Shown here piece by piece: positions 8,146 to 15,598 of a stretch of 16,052 bases of DNA (positions are counted from its first letter, which is position 1; the number at the start of each line of letters is the position of its first letter). The notes beneath the pieces were generated by a model that saw only the letters and a list, made by a program, of their open reading frames with translations, was not told where the DNA came from and made no database searches. Source of the stretch: Gammaproteobacteria bacterium (GTDB lineage Bacteria; Pseudomonadota; Gammaproteobacteria; Ga0077536); NCBI GenBank assembly GCA_003540955.1, contig DPMX01000336.1, forward strand, positions 1 to 16,052, read 5' to 3'. The position numbers were made by a program, and so were the translations under genes.

Positions 8146-8160
8146 GCACTATTATGGTGC
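8146..8160. promoter_or_regulatory. NtrC-type operator upstream of the ntrB remnant
   Basis: GCACTATTATGGTGC is a close match to the known NtrC box, an imperfect dyad of GCAC and GGTGC half-sites (an E. coli glnA site is of the form GCACTATATTGGTGC). It lies 3 bases upstream of the ntrB-remnant start codon, where the autoregulatory NtrC operator of glnL lies in enteric bacteria. Partial half-sites (ATGGTACGC, ATGGTGAGC on the reverse strand) occur within 60 bases. With NtrC truncated here the box is probably a relic, unless another NtrC-like protein uses it. Confidence 0.65.
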
Positions 8161-8445
8161 ATTTTTTAAAAATGTTCTGGCGTACCATAATCAAATAATG
8201 CTGCTCACCATACCGCATTATTTATGTTTTACTTCCACAGACTGGAAGCACGATTCCAGAATCGAATAAACACAGCGTAGCATCAAGGCTGATCCCATAG
8301 AGCTGCGAATTAGACGGCACAATATACTCGATATTCGACTCGCACAATCCGAACTGAAACGCTCGATGACAGAGGTGTGCTAGGGAGCAACTTCCCCCAC
8401 CGTTGGCAGGGGAAGTTCTAGTAATCGCGACCAAATACGACGCAA
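8161..8445. other. glnA to ntrB-remnant spacer with several inverted repeats
   Basis: With the operator beside it, this makes a gene-free stretch of about 300 bases. It is AT-rich near the remnant. It holds a perfect 9-base inverted repeat, AAATAATGC at 8193-8201 with GCATTATTT at 8215-8223; a 6-base perfect stem CTGGAA/TTCCAG at 8242-8259 that competes with CTTCC (8232-8236) pairing with GGAAG (8244-8248); and the strong hairpin listed separately at 8389-8417. Some relatives have a small DUF4124 gene between glnA and ntrB; I looked and found no recognisable remnant. A 70-residue reverse frame here lacks family features. Confidence 0.4.
8389..8417 (-). terminator. strong hairpin downstream of glnA
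   Basis: AACTTCCCC at 8389-8397 pairs perfectly with GGGGAAGTT at 8409-8417, with two further inner GC pairs. It starts 29 bases after the glnA stop. There is no T tract on the reverse-strand 3' side, so it may protect or attenuate the glnA message rather than act as a classical intrinsic terminator. Confidence 0.4.
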
Positions 8446-9855
8446 TTAGACGCTGTAATACATGTCGTACTCAATCGGGTGACTAGTCATGCGCAACGCC
8501 GTTACTTCTTCCATTTTAAGTTCAATGTAAGCATCGATGCAATCATCGGAAAATACATCCCCAGCTTTAAGAAAGTTCCGGTCTGTATCCAGTGATTCTA
8601 GCGCCTGGTCGAGGCTATAACATACCGTCGCTATATCCTTTTCTTCCTCCGGACGTAGATCATAAAGATCCTTGTCCATCGCAGACCCCGGGTCCAGTTT
8701 ATTTAAAATGCCATCGAGCCCCGCCATCATCATCGCCGTAAAAGTGAAGTACGGGTTTCCAGATGAGTCAGGAAAGCGCACCTCGATGCGGCGCGCTTTC
8801 GGACTTGAAACCCATGGGATACGGATTGATGCAGAACGATTACGGGCAGAGTAAGCCAATAGTGTCGGCGCTTCGAAACCCGGGACCAGTCGCTTATAAC
8901 TATTTGTAGATGCATTAGTGAACGCGTTGAGTGCGCGCGCATGTTTAATAATCCCACCGATATAATGCAATGCAGTATCGGACAAACCGCCGTAACCATC
9001 GCCGGCAAAGATATTCTCACCACCTTTCGCGAGCGACTGATGCACGTGCATACCATTACCGTTATCGCCGACCAAAGGCTTCGGCATAAACGTTGCTGTC
9101 TTACCGAAGGTGTGTGCAACATTGTGCACAGCATACTTCAAGATCTGCAGCGTATCCGCGCGTCTCACCAATGTGTCAAAACGCGTTCCGATCTCACATT
9201 GCCCGGCAGTCGCTACTTCATGGTGATGGACTTCGACAGGTAAGCCCATTGACTCCATGACTAGACACATAGCCGACCGGAGGTCTTGTAAGGAATCGAC
9301 TGGTGGTACCGGGAAATACCCGCCTTTTACGCCCGGCCGATGGCCAATATTGCCGTCTTCGAATACTTTCTCGGAATTCCAAGAACTCTCGTCAGAATCG
9401 ATCTCGTAAAACGACCCACGCATTTCTACGCCCCAACGAACGTCGTCGAAGACAAAAAACTCGGGCTCTGGTCCAAAATACGCGGTGTCGCCAATGCCAG
9501 TTGAGCTCAAATAGGCCTCGGCTCGTTTCGCCAAAGAGCGTGGGCATCGATCGTAACCCACACCTGTTGTCGGTTCGACAACATCGCAACGTAAGTTTAA
9601 GGTTTTTTCTTCAAAGAAAGGGTCAACGACCGCAGTAGAGGTATCTGGCATAAGGATCATATCGGACTCATTAATACCCTTCCATCCAGCAATCGACGAG
9701 CCATCAAACATTTTTCCATCTTCGAGCATCTCAGTATTGCAGACGCTTGCCGGAATCGTGACGTGCTGCTCCTTACCTTTCGTATCTGTAAACCGCAAAT
9801 CGACGAAGTGAATATCTTCATCTTTTATAGTCTTTAGGACATTTTCAACTGACAT
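8446..9855 (-). CDS. glnA: glutamine synthetase, type I (beta)
   Basis: GlnA makes glutamine from glutamate, ammonia and ATP as a cytoplasmic dodecamer. The product is 469 residues, the same as E. coli GlnA. Visible signatures are FDGSSIAGWKGINESDM (50-66), the PEPEFF glutamate motif (about 129-134), KPLVGDNGNGMHVHQS (259-274) and NRSASIRIP (339-347). Tyr398 in DKDLYDLRPEEEKDI corresponds to the tyrosine adenylylated by GlnE, so control through the PII-GlnE cascade should be possible. The ATG at 9855 is preferred over an upstream in-frame ATG at 9873: it gives the canonical MSVENVL start and has GGAGGAA about 5 bases upstream. The usual ntrBC partners downstream are reduced to a remnant. Confidence 0.98.
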   Translation of the reverse strand: MSVENVLKTIKDEDIHFVDLRFTDTKGKEQHVTIPASVCNTEMLEDGKMFDGSSIAGWKGINESDMILMPDTSTAVVDPFFEEKTLNLRCDVVEPTTGVGYDRCPRSLAKRAEAYLSSTGIGDTAYFGPEPEFFVFDDVRWGVEMRGSFYEIDSDESSWNSEKVFEDGNIGHRPGVKGGYFPVPPVDSLQDLRSAMCLVMESMGLPVEVHHHEVATAGQCEIGTRFDTLVRRADTLQILKYAVHNVAHTFGKTATFMPKPLVGDNGNGMHVHQSLAKGGENIFAGDGYGGLSDTALHYIGGIIKHARALNAFTNASTNSYKRLVPGFEAPTLLAYSARNRSASIRIPWVSSPKARRIEVRFPDSSGNPYFTFTAMMMAGLDGILNKLDPGSAMDKDLYDLRPEEEKDIATVCYSLDQALESLDTDRNFLKAGDVFSDDCIDAYIELKMEEVTALRMTSHPIEYDMYYSV

Positions 9856-10018
9856 TTTCTTCCTCCAACGCATGAGTCATATGTTTTTTTTAATACTTCT
9901 TACCGATCAACGCTGCAAGGCCTCAGATACGCTTCCACACTAAGATTCGAGCTGACCTACAGATGTATACTACAGAAGTAGCCGACCTCACCTGCTGGGG
10001 CACACAATCTCCGCTTGC

Positions 10019-10046
10019 ACTATACCGTCATTTCAATATTCGTCTA
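10019..10046 (-). promoter_or_regulatory. possible sigma-70 promoter for glnA
   Basis: On the reverse strand TAGACG (10041-10046) and TATAGT (10019-10024) are 16 bases apart, about 160 bases upstream of the glnA start. Across 9856-10118 I saw neither a clear NtrC box nor a TGGCAC-N5-TTGC sigma-54 element, which are frequent upstream of glnA in relatives with NtrC. The promoter is a weak pattern match only. AGCGG/CCGCT at 10047-10059 forms a small hairpin beside it. Confidence 0.25.
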
Positions 10047-10118
10047 AGCGGAAACCGCTATATACCACTTCTCGTTGGCGTATTGAGACAACTCTCCGCC
10101 CTTTCTAGTCTGAATATC

Positions 10119-11354
10119 TCAGGTCAATCTGTACTCCGTTGCATAAAGTTGAGGGCTCGTCTCGCGCTCGCGTGCGAGATGGAACTTATCGCGATCGATC
10201 AACACCTCGGCCGGCCGGGGCCTCGCATTATAATTCGATGCCATTACAAAGCCGTAGGCCCCGCAATCCATCAACGCTATTAAATCGCCGCCAGAAACAC
10301 CTAATTTCCGGTCTCGCGCAAGAAAATCCCCACTCTCGCACACTGGACCGACCACATCCACGACGTGCTCCTCGATACTAGCGGTCACAGGTAACACGTC
10401 ATGATACGCTTGATATAGCGCTGGTCGAATTAACTCAGTCATGGCCGCGTCACATATCACGAACGTTTTCTGTGGCGTCTGCTTGAGGTATTGGACACGA
10501 CTAAGTAGTGCACCAGCAGCACCCACTAAAGAACGTCCCGGTTCGATCACGATTCTGTAACACGGATCAATGATCTGGCAAAGTGCTTCTACATACGCTT
10601 GGATCGCTGGCGGTGATTCATCGTCATAAACGATTCCAAGGCCTCCCCCAACATCCACATGGTCTACTTCTATGTGTTCGCGGTGCAGCGATTTAACCAA
10701 CTTCATTACCCGCTTCGCCGCGTCGATTATTGGTGTAAGCGCGGTCAGCTGTGACCCTATGTGGCAAGCGACCCCAGCAACTCGGAGACTCGGTAACGCT
10801 GCGATCTGGCGATATACGTCCATTGCGTCGGCCATTGGGATGCCGAACTTATTCTCATTCAACCCAGTCGCGATATATGGGTGTGTATCTGCGTCAACAT
10901 CGGGGTTAACACGGAGCGCGACCGGCGCCTTGCGCCCTAGCGCCTCGGCAACTTGCGCAAGTAATTGCAGTTCTTCAATTGATTCGATGTTGAAACAAGC
11001 AATATCAGCTTTGAGCGCTTTTTCAAGCTCTGCACGAGTCTTACCGACTCCGGCAAATGTCACCGTTTGTTGATTTCCACCTGCTGCACCAACGCGGTCT
11101 AATTCACCGCCGGAAACAATATCAAACGCCGAACCCAAGCGTGCGAGTACGTCGAGTATCGCGAGGTTTCCGTTTGCCTTGACGGCATAACAGATCCGAT
11201 GACGACGCTTGCCAAACGCAGCACTATAGGCCTTAAAATTCGACTCAATAATTGCCCGCGAATACACGTAACACGGAGTACCATACTTTTCCGCAATGGA
11301 GGCCATTGGGACACCCTCGACAAAAAATCGATTATCTTGGTAGTGAAACGACAC
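10119..11354 (-). CDS. lysA: diaminopimelate decarboxylase
   Basis: LysA decarboxylates meso-diaminopimelate to lysine, the last step of lysine synthesis, with pyridoxal phosphate. The 411-residue protein has the fold-III decarboxylase layout: PLP lysine Lys59 in CYAVKANGN, HIGSQ (198-202), the phosphate-binding glycine loop DVGGGLGI (234-241), EPGRS (271-275) and the partner-subunit active-site motif GPVCESGDF (336-344, Cys339). GAYGFVMASNYN near 365-376 is also conserved. The start is GTG, 11 bases after the lptM stop, so the two form an operon. In many gammaproteobacteria dapF follows lysA; here the next gene in that direction is glnA, and no dapF trace is seen in between. Confidence 0.97.
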   Translation of the reverse strand: MSFHYQDNRFFVEGVPMASIAEKYGTPCYVYSRAIIESNFKAYSAAFGKRRHRICYAVKANGNLAILDVLARLGSAFDIVSGGELDRVGAAGGNQQTVTFAGVGKTRAELEKALKADIACFNIESIEELQLLAQVAEALGRKAPVALRVNPDVDADTHPYIATGLNENKFGIPMADAMDVYRQIAALPSLRVAGVACHIGSQLTALTPIIDAAKRVMKLVKSLHREHIEVDHVDVGGGLGIVYDDESPPAIQAYVEALCQIIDPCYRIVIEPGRSLVGAAGALLSRVQYLKQTPQKTFVICDAAMTELIRPALYQAYHDVLPVTASIEEHVVDVVGPVCESGDFLARDRKLGVSGGDLIALMDCGAYGFVMASNYNARPRPAEVLIDRDKFHLARERETSPQLYATEYRLT

Positions 11355-11365
11355 AGGGTTATCGC

Positions 11366-11500
11366 CTAGAAGTCGGCGTTCTCCGCGGCGGCGCCATACG
11401 GGAGGTATAGATCACCTTTTTGGCCACAGGCGGACGCGAATACCAACATCAGTAGTAGGGTGATTATAGTCGTGAGCCTTTTTAGCGTTTGGATTGGCAT
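11366..11500 (-). CDS. lptM: LptM (YifL/LppL-type) small lipoprotein
   Basis: A 44-residue protein with a basic start, a hydrophobic signal segment (about 10-23) and a lipidation cysteine at Cys25 in ASACGQKGDLYLP. The C-G-Q-K-G-x-L-Y-L-P block directly after the cysteine is the hallmark of LptM, an outer-membrane lipoprotein that in E. coli helps the LptD/LptE LPS translocon mature. The -3 residue of the lipobox is Ala rather than the commoner Leu. The gene is the usual neighbour of lysA, 11 bases ahead of it on the same strand. AAGGA lies about 10 bases upstream of the ATG. It is short enough to be missed by length-limited gene calling. Confidence 0.9.
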   Translation of the reverse strand: MPIQTLKRLTTIITLLLMLVFASACGQKGDLYLPYGAAAENADF

Positions 11501-11657
11501 GTATGTAGTTTCCTTAACACAGACATCGACGCTCACGCGACGTTGAGATTTGTCACGACGGAGAACAACTACTCCCCCAGGAACAGTAAACCATTTGTAT
11601 CGGGACGCAGTTAGACCATCGCAGGGTGTATGATACGGTTTTCACGCGCATCTGCCT

Positions 11658-12347
11658 ATGACGACTGACCTTATGACAACCGAGTTACAACGAATTATCC
11701 CAGAACCTCCCTCGACACCTGCCGCCAGCGTTATCTGGCTGCATGGCTTAGGCGCCGACGGACATGATTTCGAGCCGATTGTCCCCGAATTACAACTGCA
11801 TGCCGATCATGGGATCCGCTTCATATTTCCCCACGCACCAATTCGCCCAATAACAATTAACGGTGGAATGGAAATGCGCGCTTGGTACGACATCAGTGAT
11901 CAGGGACTTGATCGCCAAATTGACGAAAGTGGTATTCGCGACTCTGCAGCGGCAGTAAAGACGCTTGTCGACCGGGAAATTAAGAATGGAATAAAAAGCC
12001 ACCGAATTGTAGTTGCAGGATTTTCTCAAGGTGGCGTAATCGCACTGCACCTCGGGTTGCGTTATACCCACCGACTTGCAGGGATACTTGCGTTATCGAC
12101 ATACCTGTCGCTACCTGACACTCTCGAGGAAGAGGCTAATCCGACCCAGCAAAAGCTGCCAATATTCATTGGGCATGGCACTCAGGATCTAATGGTCCCA
12201 GAAACTAAAGGCCGCAGCAGTGCACAAACATTGGACCGTGCAGGCTACTTAGTCGAGTACAAAACCTACGCGATGCAGCACTCTGTGTCGCCTTCAGAGA
12301 TACAAGATGTGTCAGATTGGCTCAAACAGCGATTAGAGATTGAGTGA
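11658..12347 (+). CDS. alpha/beta-hydrolase carboxylesterase (phospholipase/carboxylesterase family)
   Basis: A 229-residue cytoplasmic serine hydrolase of the carboxylesterase/acyl-protein-thioesterase-like family (EstB/YpfH group). The oxyanion region WLHGLGADGHDF (27-38) leads into the fold; the nucleophile Ser123 is in GFSQGG (121-126), Asp177 in IGHGTQD, and His208 in MQHSV, giving a complete catalytic triad. RFIFPHAP and MRAWYDI are also family blocks. Likely substrates are short-chain esters or acyl thioesters, but the physiological one is unknown. ATG at 11658 is used; a second in-frame ATG at 11673 is possible and would drop five residues. The gene diverges from lptM-lysA, 157 bases away. 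Confidence 0.9.
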   Translation: MTTDLMTTELQRIIPEPPSTPAASVIWLHGLGADGHDFEPIVPELQLHADHGIRFIFPHAPIRPITINGGMEMRAWYDISDQGLDRQIDESGIRDSAAAVKTLVDREIKNGIKSHRIVVAGFSQGGVIALHLGLRYTHRLAGILALSTYLSLPDTLEEEANPTQQKLPIFIGHGTQDLMVPETKGRSSAQTLDRAGYLVEYKTYAMQHSVSPSEIQDVSDWLKQRLEIE

Positions 12348-12488
12348 GGAATTCTGAGATCCTCAGGAGATCCGGCCATTTGTTGCACCACAGCACTCAA
12401 CCCGAAATTAGTGGAATAGAGGAGCTAGAGCTCTCACGCGCTAATATAGGATAGGATTGCCTCGATTATTGAAACCACGATGGATCGA

Positions 12489-12531
12489 ACTATTGCGACA
12501 TCGGATGTATAACGATGGAGGTTGCAATAGT
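12489..12531. repeat. nested inverted repeat upstream of trxA
   Basis: ACTATTGC (12489-12496) pairs with GCAATAGT (12524-12531), and inside it CATCG (12499-12503) pairs with CGATG (12513-12517). This gives a two-tier stem about 60 bases before the trxA start. It may be a leader structure or an operator; no T run follows, so a terminator is unlikely. The rest of the 241-base gap (12348-12588) shows a small CTGAG/CTCAG hairpin after the esterase stop and no gene. Confidence 0.4.
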
Positions 12532-12588
12532 CGGGCGGTTGAGACCAAAATGACATAACACATCAATCTAGAGGAGAATCAGCATTCC

Positions 12589-12915
12589 ATGAGCGGTAAT
12601 ATTATGCACGTCACCGATGACAGCTTTGACGATGATGTCCTACAATCCACAAACCCAGTGCTAGTCGATTATTGGGCTGAATGGTGTGGGCCGTGCAAAA
12701 TGATTGCACCTATACTTGAAGAAATTTCTGGTGACTATGACAAACAACTCACAATCGCAAAGCTCGACGTCGATTCTAACCAGGGTACCTCTGCAAAATA
12801 CGGTATCCGTGGCGTTCCGACCCTAATGCTTTTCAAGGAAGGTAATGTAGTCGCGACCCACGTTGGTGCCTTGTCAAAGTCGCAATTGACGGCGTTCATT
12901 GACGGGAATATTTAG
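12589..12915 (+). CDS. trxA: thioredoxin 1
   Basis: A 108-residue thioredoxin (E. coli 109 including Met), the cytoplasmic dithiol reductant for ribonucleotide reductase, methionine sulfoxide reductase and other enzymes. The active site is WCGPCK (Cys33, Cys36), with DYWAEWCGPCKM in context, the buried Asp26, the cis-proline Pro77 in RGVPTLM and the C-terminal GALSKSQL block. GAGGAGAA lies about 10 bases upstream of the ATG at 12589, which supports that start. rho follows on the same strand, a neighbour pair common in gammaproteobacteria, but the 205-base gap with its own possible promoter suggests rho can be transcribed separately. Confidence 0.97.
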   Translation: MSGNIMHVTDDSFDDDVLQSTNPVLVDYWAEWCGPCKMIAPILEEISGDYDKQLTIAKLDVDSNQGTSAKYGIRGVPTLMLFKEGNVVATHVGALSKSQLTAFIDGNI

Positions 12916-12977
12916 TCCTTGTTCAACTTAACAGTTTGAGCAGAACGTCGTTGGAGTAAACCGCTACAGATAATAGC

Positions 12978-13006
12978 TGGACGTCGCCAATTTCGCGTGC
13001 TATGTT
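12978..13006 (+). promoter_or_regulatory. possible promoter for rho
   Basis: TGGACG (12978-12983) and TATGTT (13001-13006) are 17 bases apart, and the -10 is preceded by TGC, an extended -10. This would give a leader of about 110 bases before the rho ATG. AAATTGT occurs twice just downstream (near 13008 and 13022). A leader would fit the known autoregulation of rho by its own termination activity, but no attenuator is proven here. Confidence 0.35.
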
Positions 13007-13120
13007 TAAATTGTAGCGCCAAATTGTGACCTTTCCTGGTGCTTCCCCAAAATCAAAATATCACTTCTTTCAACTCCCGTGCGTACGCACGCGTGCAAAA
13101 CCAGCATTAAAAATCACATG

Positions 13121-14377
13121 ATGAACCTAACGGATCTTAAACAAAAACCCGCTTCAGAATTAGTCGACCTAGCCGATGAAATGGGCTTAGACGGCGTTGG
13201 TCGGGCCCGTAAACAAGATGTCATATTTGGGATACTCAAGGCCCATGCGAAGAAAGGTGAGGATATTTCTGGCGACGGCGTACTAGAAATTCTTCAAGAC
13301 GGCTTTGGTTTTCTGCGATCAGCAGACTGCTCTTACCTCGCCGGACCCGACGATATTTATGTTTCGCCGAGCCAGATTCGGCGGTTTAATTTACGCACCG
13401 GCGATACAATTTCCGGGAAGATTAGGCCGCCGAAAGATGGCGAGCGATATTTCGCGCTACTGAAGGTCGGTGAAATTAATTTCGAGCCACCGGAGAACGC
13501 AAAAAATAAAGTTCTATTTGAAAATCTAACCCCATTATTTGCCGACGAACGCTTAAATCTTGAACTTGGTAATGGGTCTACAGAGGACCTTACCCCGCGT
13601 GTGATCGATCTGACGGCCCCGATCGGTAAGGGTCAACGCGGCCTTGTCATTTCACCGCCGAAAGCTGGTAAAACGATGATGCTAGAAAGTATTGCCCATT
13701 CAATGGAGGCGAATAACCCCGATTGCTACTTCATCGTGTTATTGATTGATGAACGCCCTGAAGAAGTCACGGAAATGCAACGCGCCGTTAAAGGTGAGGT
13801 CATCAGCAGCACGTTCGATGAGCCTGCGAGTCGTCACGTTCAAGTAGCCGAGATGGTGATAGAAAAAGCGAAAAGATTAGTCGAACACAAGCGCGATGTT
13901 GTAATTCTGCTGGACTCTATTACGCGACTAGCGCGCGCCTACAACACTGTCGTACCTTCTTCCGGGAAAGTGCTCACTGGGGGCGTCGATGCCAACGCGC
14001 TGCAGCGCCCTAAGCGCTTCTTCGGCGCGGCGCGCAACGTCGAAGAAGGTGGTAGCTTGACGATAATTGCCACCGCACTAGTTGACACAGGTTCACGCAT
14101 GGACGACGTCATCTATGAAGAATTCAAAGGCACCGGAAACATGGAGATACATCTTGACCGGAAGATTGCGGAAAAACGCATATTCCCTGCCGTAAACATC
14201 AATCGTTCTGGCACACGGCGTGAGGAGCGGCTAACAAAACCAGACGAATTGCAAAAGATTTGGATCTTGCGAAAACTACTCCATCCCATGGAGGAAATTG
14301 CCGCAATGGAATTCTTACTGGAACGCCTAAAAGCGACAAAAAATAATGGCGAATTTTTCGATTCGATGAAGCGCTAG
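13121..14377 (+). CDS. rho: transcription termination factor Rho
   Basis: Rho is the hexameric RNA-dependent ATPase that ends transcription at unstructured C-rich transcripts. The 418-residue product (E. coli 419) is closely similar throughout. The N-terminal helical domain is followed by the cold-shock-like RNA-binding domain with GFGFLR (61-66), then Walker A PPKAGKT (179-185), Walker B VILLDS (261-266), the Q-loop region GKVLTGGVDANALQ and the R-loop region EEFKGTGNMEI. The start at 13121 (MNLTDLKQ) matches E. coli Rho. The frame is open to 13079, but those 14 residues have no family counterpart. No clear Shine-Dalgarno precedes the ATG. There is no hairpin between its stop and the convergent NUDIX gene. 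Confidence 0.98.
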   Translation: MNLTDLKQKPASELVDLADEMGLDGVGRARKQDVIFGILKAHAKKGEDISGDGVLEILQDGFGFLRSADCSYLAGPDDIYVSPSQIRRFNLRTGDTISGKIRPPKDGERYFALLKVGEINFEPPENAKNKVLFENLTPLFADERLNLELGNGSTEDLTPRVIDLTAPIGKGQRGLVISPPKAGKTMMLESIAHSMEANNPDCYFIVLLIDERPEEVTEMQRAVKGEVISSTFDEPASRHVQVAEMVIEKAKRLVEHKRDVVILLDSITRLARAYNTVVPSSGKVLTGGVDANALQRPKRFFGAARNVEEGGSLTIIATALVDTGSRMDDVIYEEFKGTGNMEIHLDRKIAEKRIFPAVNINRSGTRREERLTKPDELQKIWILRKLLHPMEEIAAMEFLLERLKATKNNGEFFDSMKR

Positions 14378-14413
14378 ATTTACCACCACACAGATACCTT
14401 TAAAAGTCTAATT

Positions 14414-14989
14414 TCATAATTCCCGACGTCTTTGCGCGAAAATGGCGTGATTACCGTCTCGCACGATATCACCAGAACGCAGTGGGAACTCGCCTGTTTT
14501 TCGATCTTCAAAATAAAACTTTAACGTGTGTAAAATGGTTGGGAACGCTAACGCGTCCCACGGAACCTGCGACTCTGAGTACAACTCGCACTCAAGGCTC
14601 TCCTCACCTGGGGAAAAATCCAGATCGACCAACTTTCCACGAAACATCATATAGACCTGATCCGTATGCGGGATATTCAGTACCGTATAAAGATCGACAA
14701 TCTCAACCCGTGCGTTCGCCTCTTCTAGCGTCTCTCGGATCGCCGCCTCCAGGGTTGTTTCAGAATTTTCCATAAATCCTGCCGGCAGCGTCCAGTAACC
14801 GTGGCGTGGCGGGATTGCCCGCTTGCATAGCAATATTTTATCGTCCCACTCTGGTATACAACCAGCAACGATCTTCGGGTTTTGATAAAAAACCGCGTCG
14901 CACTTCGAGCACACGTATCGCGGGCGATTGTCACCAGCCGGGATCGCCCACGCAATTTCGCTTGAGCCACAATGGCTACAATAGTTCAC
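14414..14989 (-). CDS. NUDIX hydrolase with N-terminal zinc ribbon
   Basis: A 191-residue protein with an N-terminal zinc ribbon (Cys4, Cys7, Cys27, Cys30, the Nudix_N_2 type) and a NUDIX fold. The Nudix box starts at Gly71 (GFMENSE) and continues with R-E-T-L-E-E at 85-90; the catalytic Arg and Glu residues are present. The box ends E-A-N-A, with Asn in place of the usual Gly. These proteins hydrolyse nucleoside-diphosphate-linked compounds; ribbon-containing members include NADH or ADP-ribose pyrophosphatases, but the exact substrate is uncertain. The start codon is GTG at 14989, with AGGTGA about 6 bases upstream, and MNYCSHCG is a typical beginning for the group. It is convergent with rho. 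Confidence 0.88.
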   Translation of the reverse strand: MNYCSHCGSSEIAWAIPAGDNRPRYVCSKCDAVFYQNPKIVAGCIPEWDDKILLCKRAIPPRHGYWTLPAGFMENSETTLEAAIRETLEEANARVEIVDLYTVLNIPHTDQVYMMFRGKLVDLDFSPGEESLECELYSESQVPWDALAFPTILHTLKFYFEDRKTGEFPLRSGDIVRDGNHAIFAQRRREL

Positions 14990-15192
14990 ACAAAGTCACC
15001 TACAGCATTAGTAGACATTTACAAAACAATGAAGGTCGCGCCACAAGTATACCCAAAGAGTCTCAAATATTGTGGCTGCTGTCTTTACGATAAACCTTAA
15101 AATTTGCGCGGATTAACTCTAATTCCAGCAAAAACTTTTCGCCTCGCGGGTACACACTATCGCAATTAGCATATAACATTTCTAGGCCGACG

Positions 15193-15558
15193 CTATATTT
15201 CCAAGTTTTCGTCACTTTCCGGCCGCCATGGGGGAGAAACCAACGCGGCAAATTTCAACGTGTCGAAGCCTATGTTTTCAATCCATTGCACTTGAGAGGA
15301 CCCTATGAGGACGGCATCACCCGAAGTAACGCGTTGCTGTTCGTTACCTATGTGTACCACCCCTGTTCCACTGACGATATAATACACTTCCGTCTGGGAC
15401 AAACGGTGGCGAAAGGTCCGATTCCCTGGCTCTACTTCCGCTATCGCTAAAGAAAAGGCTAAATCTATCCCATCATTCTTGGGGTGCATAAGCTCGCGTA
15501 CCTTGCACCCATCATTGGCAACAAACTGCGGGCATCGTGACTCCGATTTAATCAGCAT
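15193..15558 (-). CDS. small cupin-domain protein
   Basis: A 121-residue single-domain cupin. The conserved barrel runs from PGNRTFRHRLSQTEVYYIVSG (about 44-64; His51, Glu57, Gly64) through SGDAVLIGSS to VQWIENIGFDTLKFAALVSPPW (about 90-111). Of the usual metal ligands only one His and the Glu of motif 1 are clear: the second His of HxH is Arg52, and the motif 2 position reads Gln91-Trp92 rather than His. Metal binding may be altered or absent. The tail PPWRPESDE is typical of this small bacterial and archaeal cupin family of unknown function. It diverges from hemH and is followed by a 203-base gap (14990-15192) before the NUDIX gene, in which I see no convincing gene. Confidence 0.8.
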   Translation of the reverse strand: MLIKSESRCPQFVANDGCKVRELMHPKNDGIDLAFSLAIAEVEPGNRTFRHRLSQTEVYYIVSGTGVVHIGNEQQRVTSGDAVLIGSSQVQWIENIGFDTLKFAALVSPPWRPESDENLEI

Positions 15559-15589
15559 AAAATCCTGCTCCAGATTATTCCTTTGCGAC

Positions 15590-15595
15590 TATAAT
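15590..15595 (+). promoter_or_regulatory. possible -10 element for hemH
   Basis: A perfect TATAAT at 15590-15595 lies 3 bases before the first of two tandem ATG codons (15599 and 15602). No good -35 is seen at the right spacing. If used, transcription would begin at about 15602, the second ATG, giving a leaderless message. Confidence 0.35.
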
Positions 15596-15598
15596 ACG

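Noticed and set aside
8222..8434. 70-residue reverse ORF after glnA as a DUF4124 gene
   Set aside because: It lacks a signal peptide and the family's Y-x-W-x-D-x-x-G-x-x-x-F pattern, and it runs through a hairpin and other repeats.
15063..15179. 38-residue reverse ORF downstream of the cupin gene
   Set aside because: No recognisable motif and no clear ribosome binding site; the region may be plain 3' sequence.
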